The notes: generated by a model from the letters alone, not told the origin. Positions 17,719 to 26,663 are shown, numbered from the stretch's first letter. The stretch: 64,000 nt of DNA from Bradyrhizobium sp. BR 10289 (GCF_019455385.1 NZ_JACOFR010000031.1:22005-86004); one strand, 5' to 3'. Numbers and translations: made by a program.

Positions 17719-17862
17719 CCACAGCTCTCGTGGCTCGGCTGCAGCGCAATGCGCCGCGAACCGCTGCGTAGTGCACTGCTGAGCCGGGCCCATGATAAAG
17801 GAGCAGCTAGGTCCCGGCTCTGCGGCGCAGCGTTCCACACTGCACCGCGTCCGGGACACGTG
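17719..17862. repeat. Dispersed repeat (gctgagccgggccca / tccgggacacg type)
   Basis: A roughly 145-base stretch between the RNase T2 gene and rlmJ holding gagccgggccca, aggtcccggctctgcggcgcagcg and gtccgggacacg. The same phrases occur, in related order, at 29177-29301. It encodes nothing obvious and belongs with the other inter-gene repeats of this chromosome. Its exact ends are uncertain. Confidence 0.5.
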
Positions 17863-17908
17863 ATCACGCCTCTTTGCTCAGGCCGTCACGTGGCGTAGTG
17901 CTCTTCCC

Positions 17909-18769
17909 ATGAACTACCGCCACGCCTTCCATGCCGGCAATTTCGCCGATGTCATCAAGCACATCGTGCTGGCGCGCATCATGACCTATCTCCAGGACAA
18001 GCCAGGGGCGTTCCGAATCATCGACACCCATGCGGGCGCCGGGCTCTATGATCTCGAAAGCGACGAGGCGCGGCGCGGCGGCGAGTGGCTGACCGGCATC
18101 GCGCGCCTGATGCAGGCGCGCCTGTCGAACGAGAGCGTGGCGCTGATCAAGCCGTATCTCGACATCGTGCGCGCCTTCAATCCGAAGGGCGAGCTCAAGG
18201 CCTATCCGGGCTCCCCGCTGATCGCGCGCGGCCTGCTCAGGCCGCAGGACCGCCTGGTCGCCTGCGAACTCGAGCCGAAGGCGCGCAAGGCGCTGATCGA
18301 CGTGCTGCGCCGCGATGAGCAGGCCCGCGTCGTCGACATCGACGGCTGGATGGCGCTGCCGGCATTCGTGCCGCCGAAGGAACGGCGCGGCCTCGTGCTG
18401 ATCGACCCGCCTTTCGAGGCCAAGGACGAGTTCGAACGGCTGGGCGAGGCCTTCTCGGCCGCCTTCGCCAAATGGCCGACCGGTATCTATGTAATCTGGT
18501 ATCCCGCCAAAAATCGCCGAGCCACCGACACCCTCGCGCAAACAGTGGCCCGGCTCGCAGCCGCAGCAAAGCCGCCGGGAAAATGCCTGCGCCTCGAGTT
18601 CAGCGTGGCGCCGCAAGCCGAGGGAGCCGCACTCACCTCGGCCGGGCTGCTGATCGTCAATCCGCCCTATACGCTGCAAGGCGAGCTCAAGACGATCCTG
18701 CCCGAACTGGAAATGCCGCTGGGCCAGGGCGGAGCTGCCAGATTCCGATTGGAGATGCCGAGACCGTAA
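17909..18769 (+). CDS. rlmJ: 23S rRNA (adenine(2030)-N6)-methyltransferase RlmJ
   Basis: 286 residues, the normal RlmJ size. It starts with the family signature MNYRHAFHAGNFADVIKHIVL, continues with the SAM-binding segment RIIDTHAGAGLYDL near residue 41, and has the N6-adenine methyltransferase catalytic motif IDPPFE near residue 165. RlmJ modifies A2030 of 23S rRNA; loss in E. coli has little effect on growth. It stands alone between a repeat element and the cold-shock gene. Confidence 0.9.
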   Translation: MNYRHAFHAGNFADVIKHIVLARIMTYLQDKPGAFRIIDTHAGAGLYDLESDEARRGGEWLTGIARLMQARLSNESVALIKPYLDIVRAFNPKGELKAYPGSPLIARGLLRPQDRLVACELEPKARKALIDVLRRDEQARVVDIDGWMALPAFVPPKERRGLVLIDPPFEAKDEFERLGEAFSAAFAKWPTGIYVIWYPAKNRRATDTLAQTVARLAAAAKPPGKCLRLEFSVAPQAEGAALTSAGLLIVNPPYTLQGELKTILPELEMPLGQGGAARFRLEMPRP

Positions 18770-19021
18770 CACTCCGCATTCTTGGGAAAAATATGCAGCA
18801 GCGGTAGTCAATCCGCCGAGAACCGTATTATGCTGTTTCCGTGACTGGCTTTGCGTTCCGCTTCCGCGAATGGTTGCGGCGGAGTGAAGGCCTAAGAAAG
18901 ATCCGACCGGGCCGATGAGGCCCGCCCAAGGATGGCCAGCTCTCCCGGGCTTCGTGATGCCCGGTCATGTCGTGACGTGAGTCTGCGTCGCGACGGAGGA
19001 GCAATGAGGGGGAGTTTCCCG

Positions 19022-19237
19022 ATGGCCATGACGGGAACGGTCAAGTTTTTCAACGGCGAGCGCGGCTACGGCTTCATCAAGCCTGATGATGGTGGTCGCG
19101 ATGTATTCGTACATATTACTGCTGTCGAGCGGGCGGGACTCAAGGACCTTGCCGAAGGACAGCGCATCACTTTTGAAGTCGAGCCGGACAAGAAGGGGAA
19201 GGGACCGAAGGCGGTCAATTTAGTCATCCTCTCCTAG
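19022..19237 (+). CDS. Cold-shock domain protein
   Basis: 71 residues making one cold-shock OB fold. Both RNA-binding motifs are present: GYGFIKPDD (RNP1-like) and VFVHITAV (RNP2), after the opening TGTVKFFNGERG. It should bind single-stranded RNA or DNA. Two ribosome sites exist: GGAGGAGCA before ATG 19004 and GGGGAG before ATG 19022; the second gives the usual MAMTGTVKFF start. The spacer from rlmJ is 250 bases and may hold a long structured leader, as is common in csp genes; a GGGCC/GGCCC hairpin lies at about 18910-18925. Confidence 0.92.
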   Translation: MAMTGTVKFFNGERGYGFIKPDDGGRDVFVHITAVERAGLKDLAEGQRITFEVEPDKKGKGPKAVNLVILS

Positions 19238-19295
19238 CGCAATTTCAAGCCAACGCCTGGCGCGAAGAGCACTTGGCGCGAAGAGCATCTGGCGC

Positions 19296-19324
19296 AAAAA
19301 AATCCCGGCCGCGAGCGGCCGGGA
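19296..19324 (-). terminator. Rho-independent terminator of the outer-membrane protein gene
   Basis: CCCGGCCGC and GCGGCCGGG form a strong stem; on the minus strand it is followed by seven T (AAAAAAA at 19296-19302 on the plus strand). It lies 32 bases past the stop of the minus-strand outer-membrane protein gene. The plus-strand side lacks a T-run, so it serves mainly that gene. Confidence 0.8.
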
Positions 19325-19355
19325 GGTTGTCGTCCGGTATTTTCTTCTTCAGCTA

Positions 19356-19979
19356 TCAGAAGTGATAGTTCACGCCTGCGCGCACAACGCTGGCGCTATA
19401 GCCGTTTGACACGCCTGTAATTGCGAACTGGCTCGTCGACAGGTCGACGTAGAGATATTCGAGCTTGGCGCTCCAGTTCGGCGCGAAGCCGACTTCCGCA
19501 CCGGCACCGATGGTCCAGCCGGCGCTGGTGTGCGACTCCGTCCAGCCGAAGGTCTGCGCGCGCAGCTCGCCGAAGGCGAGACCGGCGGTGCCGTAGACCA
19601 GCACGTTGCTGAACGTGTAGCCCGCGCGGCCGCGCAGGGTGCCGAACCAGGGATTGGAAAACTTCCACGGCGCGAACGTGTCGTCGGCACCGGCAGCCTG
19701 GATGTCGCCCTCGACACCAAACACCCATGGGCCGTTCTGGAAGTTGTAGCCGGCCTGCACGCCGCCGACGAAGCCGGAGGGCTTCACGGGCGTGTTGCTC
19801 ACCGAGCCCCACTCATAGCCGAGATTGGCGCCGAGATAAGGGCCCGCCCAGCTATAGGCATTGAGCGGCTGATTGACGGTATAGGGCGCGCGCTGACCGT
19901 AATTGAGATCGGCGGCTTCTGCCGAAGCTGTCCAGCCGGCAGCAACCAACGCGGCTGCGCCCACAACGAACCTCTTCAT
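19356..19979 (-). CDS. Outer-membrane beta-barrel protein (Omp25/31 porin family)
   Basis: 207 residues with a cleavable signal peptide (MKRFVVGAAALVAAGWTASA, cut near AEA22). The mature part alternates strands and turns, with WAGPYLGANLGYEWG at the start, GFVGGVQAGYNFQNGPWVFGVEGD in the middle, and a terminal Phe (GVNYHF) for BAM recognition. This is the small eight-stranded barrel family abundant in Rhizobiales. Its role is probably structural or in envelope stability. A terminator follows the gene. Upstream at 20095-20109 is a TTAA-N7-TTAA motif. Confidence 0.88.
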   Translation of the reverse strand: MKRFVVGAAALVAAGWTASAEAADLNYGQRAPYTVNQPLNAYSWAGPYLGANLGYEWGSVSNTPVKPSGFVGGVQAGYNFQNGPWVFGVEGDIQAAGADDTFAPWKFSNPWFGTLRGRAGYTFSNVLVYGTAGLAFGELRAQTFGWTESHTSAGWTIGAGAEVGFAPNWSAKLEYLYVDLSTSQFAITGVSNGYSASVVRAGVNYHF

Positions 19980-20094
19980 CGATATTCTCCAACGCAACTG
20001 CCGTCCCCCGCGATGCCTGCGCCGCCGCGCGCGGCAAAACCGCATGGTTACGGAACCACCACTTTTTCGCGTAAGATTTATCGAGAGTTTTAAG

Positions 20095-20109
20095 TTAAAG
20101 GCCTGTTAA
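20095..20109. promoter_or_regulatory. Candidate CtrA-binding site TTAA-N7-TTAA
   Basis: TTAAAGGCCTGTTAA matches the full CtrA consensus exactly. It lies 116 bases upstream of the outer-membrane protein start (minus) and 120 bases before uvrC (plus). A 9-base inverted repeat GCCTGTTAA/TTAACAGGC overlaps it at 20101-20135. CtrA is the cell-cycle master regulator of alphaproteobacteria; regulation here is inferred from the motif only. Confidence 0.4.
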
Positions 20110-20228
20110 GCCGGGTTACCGCGCTGTTAACAGGCTTAAGCAAGCGTTACCGGGAACTGCGCCGCCATCCTGTGCGCGCCGCGTCGCCGGAACTTCAAAT
20201 CGGCACCCCCAGCGCCTAAATTCGCACC

Positions 20229-22286
20229 ATGGTTCACGATTCCACCGACAATCCGGACGACCGCGCGCGCAAGGCGCGAGCTGCTGCGGCCGAGACCCCA
20301 CAGCAGGGGCTGGCGGCGCCGGACCTCGATCCGGCGGCGGCAGGCGGCGACGACGAGGACGATGCGCTGCTGCCCGATATCCTCGAAGAGAGCGGCGCGG
20401 TCGGCGAGGAGCCGCTGGCGACCGGTCACGAGGCGATCGAGCGCGCGGTCCGGCTCGCCCCGACCTCGCCGGGCGTCTATCGCATGCTCAGCGCGAATGC
20501 CGACGTCCTCTATGTCGGCAAGGCCAAGAACGTCAAAAAGCGCCTGTCCAACTATGCGCGCCAGAGTGCGCCGCAGCCGGCGCGTATCCTGCGCATGATC
20601 GCGGCCACCGTGACCGTGGAGATCGTCTCGACCAACACCGAGACCGAGGCGCTGCTGCTGGAAGCCAACCTCATCAAGCAGCTGCGGCCGCGCTTCAACG
20701 TCCAGCTGCGCGACGACAAGTCGTTTCCCTACATCCTGATCACCGGCGACCATTGGGCGCCGCAGATCCTCAAGCATCGCGGCGCACAGACCCGGCCCGG
20801 CCGCTATTTCGGCCCGTTCGCCTCCGCCGGCGCGGTCAACCGCACCATCACCGCCCTGCAGCGCGCGTTCCTGATCCGCTCCTGCACGGACTCGTTCTTC
20901 GAGAGCCGTACTCGGCCCTGCCTGCTCTACCAGATCCGCCGCTGCGCCGGCCCCTGCACGCGCGAGATCGATTTCGGCGGCTATACGACCCTGGTGCGCG
21001 AGGCGAGCGACTTCCTGTCCGGCAAGAGCCACGCGGTGAAGCAGGAGCTTGCCGGCGAAATGGAGAAGGCGGCCAGTGAGCTCGAATTCGAGCGCGCCGC
21101 GCTTTACCGCGACCGTCTTGCCGCGCTCTCCGCGATCCAGTCGCAGCAGGGCATCAACCCACGCACGGTGGAAGAGGCCGACGTGTTCGCCATCCACCAG
21201 GAGGGCGGCTTCTTCTGCGTCGAGGTGTTCTTCTTTCGGACCGGCCAGAACTGGGGCAACCGCGCCTATTTCCCGCGTGCGGAGAAGACGTTCACGCCGG
21301 AGGAAGTGCTGGGCTCGTTCCTCGCCCAGTTCTACGACGACAAGCCGCCGCCGAAGGTCGTCCTGCTCTCGCATGAGATCGAGGAGAGCGAGCTGCTTGC
21401 CAACGCGCTCGCGATCAAGGCCGGCCACAAGGTCGAGGTCACCGTGCCCAAGCGCGGCGAGAAGAAGGAGCTCGTCGCGCACGCGCTGACCAATGCGCGC
21501 GAAGCGCTCGGCCGCAAGCTTGCGGACACCGCGACCCAGAGCCGGCTGCTCGACGCCATGGCGACGACGCTGAGCCTGCCGCATGCGCCCAAGCGCATCG
21601 AGGTCTACGACAACAGCCATATTCAGGGCACCAATGCTGTCGGCGCGATGATCGTCGCCGGCCCCGATGGTTTCGTGAAGAACCAGTACCGCAAGTTCAA
21701 CATCAAGTCGGAAGGGATCACCCCGGGCGACGACTTCGCCATGATGCGCGAGGTGCTGGAGCGCCGCTTCAAGCGCCTCATCAACCCGCCCGAGGAGGGC
21801 GCGGCCAAAGCAAAGGACGATGATTTCCCGCAATGGCCCGACCTCGTCATCATCGACGGCGGCCGCGGCCAGCTCAATGCCGTCCGGGAGATCTTTACAA
21901 ATCTCGGCCTGACCCAGGTATCGCTGATGTCGGTCGCCAAGGGCCCGGACCGCGATGCCGGCCGCGAAACCCTGTTCATGCCGGAGCGCGAGGCGATCAA
22001 GCTGGAGCCGCGCGACCCCGTGCTCTATTTCATCCAGCGGCTGCGGGACGAGGCCCACCGCTTCGTCATCGGCTCGCACCGCAAGCTGCGCAAGAAGGAC
22101 ATCCGCGAAGCCGGTTTGCAGGAAATTCCGGGCATCGGCCCGTCACGCAAACGTGCCTTGCTGCATCATTTCGGAACCCTGAAGGAGATCGAACGGGCCT
22201 CGATCGCCGATCTCGGCAAGGTTCCTGGGGTGAGCGCCGAAAGCGCCCGCAGGATTTTCGACTATTTCCATCCCCAGCCGGGGTGA
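20229..22286 (+). CDS. uvrC: UvrABC excinuclease subunit C
   Basis: Makes both incisions in nucleotide excision repair with UvrA and UvrB. 685 residues; an extra Ala/Glu/Asp-rich N-terminal extension of about 70 residues precedes the GIY-YIG nuclease (SPGVYRMLS, VLYVGKAKNVKKRL near residues 80-105). A UvrB-interacting UVR stretch lies near 265-300, the RNase H-like second nuclease starts at IEVYDNSHIQGTNAVG near residue 458, and C-terminal helix-hairpin-helix motifs are PGIGPSRKRALLHHFG and VPGVSAESARRIFDYF. First gene of a run uvrC-pgsA-moaD-moaE-prmB. Confidence 0.95.
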   Translation: MVHDSTDNPDDRARKARAAAAETPQQGLAAPDLDPAAAGGDDEDDALLPDILEESGAVGEEPLATGHEAIERAVRLAPTSPGVYRMLSANADVLYVGKAKNVKKRLSNYARQSAPQPARILRMIAATVTVEIVSTNTETEALLLEANLIKQLRPRFNVQLRDDKSFPYILITGDHWAPQILKHRGAQTRPGRYFGPFASAGAVNRTITALQRAFLIRSCTDSFFESRTRPCLLYQIRRCAGPCTREIDFGGYTTLVREASDFLSGKSHAVKQELAGEMEKAASELEFERAALYRDRLAALSAIQSQQGINPRTVEEADVFAIHQEGGFFCVEVFFFRTGQNWGNRAYFPRAEKTFTPEEVLGSFLAQFYDDKPPPKVVLLSHEIEESELLANALAIKAGHKVEVTVPKRGEKKELVAHALTNAREALGRKLADTATQSRLLDAMATTLSLPHAPKRIEVYDNSHIQGTNAVGAMIVAGPDGFVKNQYRKFNIKSEGITPGDDFAMMREVLERRFKRLINPPEEGAAKAKDDDFPQWPDLVIIDGGRGQLNAVREIFTNLGLTQVSLMSVAKGPDRDAGRETLFMPEREAIKLEPRDPVLYFIQRLRDEAHRFVIGSHRKLRKKDIREAGLQEIPGIGPSRKRALLHHFGTLKEIERASIADLGKVPGVSAESARRIFDYFHPQPG

Positions 22287-22382
22287 ACTAAAGGGGCCGC
22301 GGTCATATGGTCGTCGCACCCCGCACCCCATTTGGTGAGCGGGACGGTTGACCTTCAGGCACGAGCGGTATTGGTAGGACGG

Positions 22383-23000
22383 ATGAACATCGCCACGACA
22401 CGAGGGACGACCAGCCGCGCGATGTCCCTCCCGAACATCCTGACCTATGGCCGGATCGCCGCGATCCCGGTCGTAGTCGGATGCATCTATGCGCAGTCGA
22501 TCCTGGATCAGCCGCTGTGGCTGCGCTGGCTCGCGGTCGCCATCTTCATTGCGGCTGCGGTCACCGACTACCTCGACGGCTATTACGCGCGAATCTGGAA
22601 TCAGCAATCGGCGTTCGGCCGGATGCTCGATCCGATCGCGGACAAGCTGCTAGTCGCCTCCTGCCTGCTCATGCTGGCCGCCGACGGAATCATCCACGGC
22701 TGGTCGCTATGGGCCGCCATCGTCATCCTGTGCCGCGAGATCCTGGTCTCGGGCCTGCGCGAATATCTCGCTGCACTCCGCGTCAGTGTGCCCGTGACCA
22801 AGCTTGCGAAGTGGAAGACCACGGTCCAGCTCGTCGCGATCGGTTTCCTGCTCGCAGGGCCCGCCGGCGACGAGGTCGTGCCCGTGGTCTCGATGATTGG
22901 GCTGGCGCTGCTGTGGGCCTCGGCCATCCTCACCATGTACACCGGCTACGATTATTTCCGCGCCGGCATCCATCACCTCATCAAGGAGGATGAGGGATGA
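22383..23000 (+). CDS. pgsA: CDP-diacylglycerol-glycerol-3-phosphate 3-phosphatidyltransferase
   Basis: Committed step to phosphatidylglycerol, in the inner membrane. 205 residues with several membrane helices and the CDP-alcohol phosphotransferase signature D-G-x2-A-R-x8-G-x3-D-x3-D: here TDYLDGYYARIWNQQSAFG then RMLDPIADK, with Asp, Gly, Ala, Arg and both later Asp in place. It starts at ATG 22383 (MNIATTRG), and its stop overlaps moaD (ATGA). Upstream in-frame codons from 22332 are less likely as a start. Confidence 0.92.
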   Translation: MNIATTRGTTSRAMSLPNILTYGRIAAIPVVVGCIYAQSILDQPLWLRWLAVAIFIAAAVTDYLDGYYARIWNQQSAFGRMLDPIADKLLVASCLLMLAADGIIHGWSLWAAIVILCREILVSGLREYLAALRVSVPVTKLAKWKTTVQLVAIGFLLAGPAGDEVVPVVSMIGLALLWASAILTMYTGYDYFRAGIHHLIKEDEG

Positions 23001-23248
23001 AGGTGAAGTATTTTGCCTGGGTGCGCGAGCGCGTCGGTAAGGCGGAAGAAACCATCGAGCCGCCCGCGACCGTGCGCACCGTGGAAGAGCTGATCGCGTG
23101 GCTGTCCGGCCAAAGCGAGGCCTATGCCTATGCCTTCGAGAAGCCGAAGGTGATCCGCACCGCGATCGACCATGCGCACGTCAAATCCGACGCCGCGATC
23201 GCGGGCGCCCGCGAGATCGCGTTCTTCCCGCCGATGACCGGTGGCTAG
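22997..23248 (+). CDS. moaD: Molybdopterin synthase small subunit MoaD
   Basis: 83 residues of ubiquitin-like fold ending in the required Gly-Gly (FPPMTGG), which is activated as a thiocarboxylate to give sulfur to the molybdenum cofactor precursor. Opening MKVKYFAWVRERVGKAEE is typical. ATG 22997 overlaps the pgsA stop by four bases. Its partner moaE follows after a 178-base spacer made largely of repeat DNA. Confidence 0.93.
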   Translation: MKVKYFAWVRERVGKAEETIEPPATVRTVEELIAWLSGQSEAYAYAFEKPKVIRTAIDHAHVKSDAAIAGAREIAFFPPMTGG

Positions 23249-23285
23249 GCTAATGTTCTCGAGCAGACCAACGTACGGGGCCGCC

Positions 23286-23412
23286 ACACCTCTCCCCAAC
23301 GGGGAGAGGTCGATTTGCGCAGCAAATCGGCTGACGGGGGTACAGGTCCCACGAGAGAGCGGATCCCCTCACCCGCGCTTCCGGCGCGACCTCTCCCTAC
23401 GGGAGAGGTGTG
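23286..23412. repeat. Dispersed intergenic repeat (ctctcccc...ggggagag type)
   Basis: The moaD-moaE spacer holds CACCTCTCCCC-AAC-GGGGAGAGGT, then a GATTTGCGCAGCAAATC dyad, and near its end CACCCGCGCTTCCGGCG and ACCTCTCCCTACGGGAGAGGT. Such elements with outer ctctcc/ggagag palindromes are common in Bradyrhizobium intergenic DNA. It separates two genes of one pathway and may affect their relative expression. Confidence 0.6.
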
Positions 23413-23426
23413 GGAGCAGCTAAGCC

Positions 23427-23894
23427 ATGACCTGCCCCGTCACCATCCGCATCCAGGAAGACGATTTCGACATTGCGCGCGAGATCGCGATTCTGACCAA
23501 AAGCCGCACCGACATCGGCGCGGTCGTGAGCTTTTCCGGCATCTGCCGCGCCGAGGAGGACAGTTCGAAGGTCTCGGCGCTCACGCTCGAACATTATCCC
23601 GGCATGGCGGAGGAGGAGATCAAGCGCCATGCCGACGAGGCTGTGTCGCGCTGGCCGCTGAACGGCGTCACCGTGATCCACCGCGTCGGCCGGTTCGTGC
23701 CCGGTCAGAACATCGTGCTGGTGCTGACGGCGTCGCAGCACCGCCAGGCCGCATTCCAGGCGGCCGAGTTCCTGATGGACTATCTCAAGACCAACGCGCC
23801 CTTCTGGAAGAAGGAAGAGAGCGCCACCGGCACCGGCTGGGTCGAGGCCCACGCCCGTGACGACGAGGCCGCCGCCCGCTGGACGAAATCGTAA
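23427..23894 (+). CDS. moaE: Molybdopterin synthase catalytic subunit MoaE
   Basis: Converts cyclic pyranopterin monophosphate to molybdopterin using sulfur from MoaD. 155 residues, the usual length. Recognisable segments are VVSFSGICRAEEDSSKVSALTLEHYPGMAEEEI, VTVIHRVGRFVPGQNIVLVL and the active-site stretch LMDYLKTNAPFWKKEE with the catalytic Lys pair. Its TAA shares a base with the ATG of prmB (TAATG), so the two are coupled. Confidence 0.93.
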   Translation: MTCPVTIRIQEDDFDIAREIAILTKSRTDIGAVVSFSGICRAEEDSSKVSALTLEHYPGMAEEEIKRHADEAVSRWPLNGVTVIHRVGRFVPGQNIVLVLTASQHRQAAFQAAEFLMDYLKTNAPFWKKEESATGTGWVEAHARDDEAAARWTKS

Positions 23895-24853
23895 TGGCAA
23901 AAGCTACGAAAAAGACCACGCGCGGCCGCGCCGCGCCAAAGCTTGCGAAGGTGGGCTCCGGCGAGCTCGTCACGCTGCTCGATTACGTCCGCTACGCGGT
24001 GAGCCGGTTCGTCGAAGCAAAGCTCGCTTTTGCCCATGGCACGACCGATCCGGTCGCGGAAGCGGCCTTCCTGGTCTGCGAGGCCCTGCACCTCAATCCC
24101 GAACAGTTCGATGGCTTTGCCCATGCCCGCGTCACGATCGCGGAAGGCAAGACCGTCCTCGACCTCATCCATCGACGCGTCACCACGCGCAAACCGGCGG
24201 CCTATCTCGTCAACAAGATCTATATGCGCGGCCTGCCGTTCTACGTCGATGAACGCGTCATCGTCCCGCGCTCCTTCATCGGCGAACTGCTGGAGTCGCA
24301 TTTCGGCGGCGAAGAAGGCGCAGGCGCGCTGATCGACGATCCCACGGCCGTCGAGCGCGTGCTCGATCTCTGCACGGGGTCGGGATGTCTTGCGATCCTC
24401 GCGGCCCATCATTTCCCGTATGCGGCGATCGATGTCGTCGATATCTCCAAAGGCGCGATCGAGGTTGCCACGCGCAATGTCGACGAATACGGACTCGTTG
24501 AGCGGATCACGCTCCATCGTGGCGACCTGTTCGCCCCCCTCGGCGATGCACGCTACGACCTCATCATCACCAACCCGCCTTATGTCGATGCCGAAGGCAT
24601 GGCCGCGCTGCCGCCGGAATGCCGGGCCGAGCCAAAGCTCGCCTTCGACGGCGGCGCCGATGGTCTCGACGTGGTCCGCCGCATCCTGGCTGAAGCACCC
24701 GACCACCTGACGCCCGGCGGCGGGTTGATCTGCGAGATCGGCCGCGGTCGCGATCTGGTGGAGGAGGCCTTCCCGGAACTGCCGCTGCTCTGGCTCGACA
24801 CCGAGGATTCCGAGGGCGAGGTGTTCTGGATTTCGGCCGCCGATCTCGGCTGA
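23894..24853 (+). CDS. prmB: Ribosomal protein L3 N5-glutamine methyltransferase PrmB
   Basis: 319 residues. After a basic N-terminus (MAKATKKTTRGRAAPK) comes the helical PrmB domain with PAAYLVNKIYMRGLPFYVDERVIVPRS, where the PFYVDERVIVPRS phrase separates PrmB from PrmC. The SAM-binding loop is VLDLCTGSGCLAI near residue 157, and the catalytic NPPY is in DLIITNPPYVDAEG near residue 225. It methylates a glutamine of ribosomal protein L3. The gene is translationally coupled to moaE, last in the uvrC-pgsA-moa run. Confidence 0.88.
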   Translation: MAKATKKTTRGRAAPKLAKVGSGELVTLLDYVRYAVSRFVEAKLAFAHGTTDPVAEAAFLVCEALHLNPEQFDGFAHARVTIAEGKTVLDLIHRRVTTRKPAAYLVNKIYMRGLPFYVDERVIVPRSFIGELLESHFGGEEGAGALIDDPTAVERVLDLCTGSGCLAILAAHHFPYAAIDVVDISKGAIEVATRNVDEYGLVERITLHRGDLFAPLGDARYDLIITNPPYVDAEGMAALPPECRAEPKLAFDGGADGLDVVRRILAEAPDHLTPGGGLICEIGRGRDLVEEAFPELPLLWLDTEDSEGEVFWISAADLG

Positions 24854-24944
24854 TTCGCCACGACGGATGGCGCTCCGTCGGAACAAGTCAAATTCCGCCA
24901 CGTTCACTCCCCGAAGAATTTCTTAGCTCTCGGAGGATGACCGC

Positions 24945-25532
24945 ATGCTCGCGCCATCGGGCGAATTGCTGCGCGCCGGCATGGCGCTCAAGCTCAACCA
25001 CGTCAAACGCGCCGCTCAATCCTATCTGCGTGACCAGACCAGCCAGGCAACCGGCAAGGTGACGTCTTACGCGGTGGCAGGCGGGCTCTTTGCAGTGGCG
25101 GGCCTGTTCTTGATCGCGGCATTCTTCGTCGGGCTGATCGCCCTGTACCGCTGGGTCGCCATCACCTACGGGCAGTTCTGGGGGTTTGGTGCCGCCGGGG
25201 GATTGCTGCTGGTGCTGGCAGCGGTCTGCACCGGCGTGGCAATGGCGCAGATGAAGCGCAAAGCCAAGCCGATCGTGCCGCTGGCCAGCCGGTTGCGCGT
25301 CGCGATCGCGACCCCGCGAATCCCGCGCGGGACGGTCAAAGAGGCCGTGAAAGAGGTCGCGACCACGATCCCCCTTGCGCCGCTCGCGCCGGGCGAGCGC
25401 CGCCACGGCGCGAGAGCCTGGCCCGTTCGCACCAACCGACCCGTGCAACTTGGCCTGATGCTCGCCGCGATTGGCGTGGCGGGGTTCACGGCGGCGCGCC
25501 GCCGGCGTCACGGCCAGAGATTGGGCGCTTAA
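24945..25532 (+). CDS. Phage-holin-like (DUF1469-type) membrane protein
   Basis: 195 residues. Two close membrane helices at about 47-73 (AVAGGLFAVAGLFLIAAFFVGLIAL) and 80-102 (FGAAGGLLLVLAAVCTGVAMA) match the holin-superfamily III/Actinobacterial holin-X type found in many non-phage bacteria. A basic linker and a third short hydrophobic helix near 170-185 follow. No phage genes are nearby, so the holin name is a family label, not a function. ATG 24945 has a GGAGG site. The YihY gene follows directly with no gap. Confidence 0.7.
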   Translation: MLAPSGELLRAGMALKLNHVKRAAQSYLRDQTSQATGKVTSYAVAGGLFAVAGLFLIAAFFVGLIALYRWVAITYGQFWGFGAAGGLLLVLAAVCTGVAMAQMKRKAKPIVPLASRLRVAIATPRIPRGTVKEAVKEVATTIPLAPLAPGERRHGARAWPVRTNRPVQLGLMLAAIGVAGFTAARRRRHGQRLGA

Positions 25533-26663
25533 ATGCCGGTGCGGCGCTCCGAACAGATCGACTCCTGGCTGCTGGTAGCGGCGACGGCGATCTTTGTGCT
25601 GACGGCGGAGCGCTATTTTCAGGACACAGGCTTGCCGCTATCCGGGCCACCGCAAGACCACCGCAAAGGCGAGGCGAATTCACCGGAAACGCCCCCCGCG
25701 CGCGCGGCCGCGCAGCCCGGCCACGGCCGCCGTGCCAGGAGCCCGTTCGAGATCCCCTGGAAGGGCTGGAAGGATATCTTCTGGCGTACTTATCAGCGCA
25801 TCGATGAGGATCGTCTGCTTGCCACGGCGGGCGGCGTCGTGTTCTTCGGGCTGCTCGCGATCTTTCCCGCGGTCACGGCGCTTGTCTCCTCCTACGGCTT
25901 GTTCGCCGATCCCAAGACGATCAGCGACAACCTCCAGACGCTCGCGACGATGCTGCCCGAAGGCTCGTTCCAGATCGTCGAGGACCAGGTCGCGCGCGTG
26001 GTCTCGAACGGCAATACGACGCTGGGTGCCACCTTCCTGTTCGGCCTCGTGCTTGCGATCTGGAGCGCCAATGCCGGGGTCAAATCGATCTTCGACGCCC
26101 TCAACGTCGCCTATGAGGAGCGCGAGAAGCGCAGCTTCATCAAACTCAACATGGTGTCGCTGGCCTTCACGGTCGGCGGCATCGTGGCGCTGCTGGTGAT
26201 GGTGGGAGTTGTCGTCGCCTTCCCACTCGCGCTCAATCGTCTCGGCATGGCGCCCGAAAGCAAGCTGATCGTGGCGCTGGCGCGATGGCCGCTGATGTTT
26301 CTCATCCTGCTGGGGGCGCTTGCAATCCTCTACCGCTTCGCGCCCAGCCGCGATGCGCCGCGATGGCAATGGCTGAGCCTCGGCGCGGTGATCGCCGCCA
26401 TCCTCTGGATCGCCGGCTCGGCCCTGCTCTCCTGGTATCTGTCGGAATTCGCCAATTACAACGCGACCTACGGCTCGCTGGGCGCCGCGATCGGTTTGAT
26501 GACCTGGATGTGGATGTCGGCGATCGTCATCATGTTCGGCGCCGAGCTGAATTCGGAGATCGAACGGCAGACACTGAAGGACACGACCGAGGGGCCGCCC
26601 AAGCCGCTCGGCACCCGCGACGCCGTCTCGGCCGACACGGTCGGCGCCGCCGCACCGGCCTGA
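25533..26663 (+). CDS. YihY/BrkB family inner-membrane protein
   Basis: 376 residues. An N-terminal hydrophobic segment (SWLLVAATAIFVLTAERY) and Pro/Ala/Arg-rich linker precede the YihY domain from about residue 75, with WKDIFWRTYQRIDEDRLLATAGGVVFFGLLAIFPAVTAL and five or six membrane helices, ending WMWMSAIVIMFGAELNSEIERQ, the family's conserved last helix. Once wrongly linked to RNase BN; its function is unknown. ATG is adjacent to the holin-like gene stop, so the two are likely one operon. Confidence 0.88.
   Translation: MPVRRSEQIDSWLLVAATAIFVLTAERYFQDTGLPLSGPPQDHRKGEANSPETPPARAAAQPGHGRRARSPFEIPWKGWKDIFWRTYQRIDEDRLLATAGGVVFFGLLAIFPAVTALVSSYGLFADPKTISDNLQTLATMLPEGSFQIVEDQVARVVSNGNTTLGATFLFGLVLAIWSANAGVKSIFDALNVAYEEREKRSFIKLNMVSLAFTVGGIVALLVMVGVVVAFPLALNRLGMAPESKLIVALARWPLMFLILLGALAILYRFAPSRDAPRWQWLSLGAVIAAILWIAGSALLSWYLSEFANYNATYGSLGAAIGLMTWMWMSAIVIMFGAELNSEIERQTLKDTTEGPPKPLGTRDAVSADTVGAAAPA

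Noticed and set aside
24945..25532. A prophage, suggested by a holin-like gene
   Set aside because: No lysin, terminase, capsid or integrase gene is near. The family occurs widely in bacterial chromosomes next to YihY-like genes.
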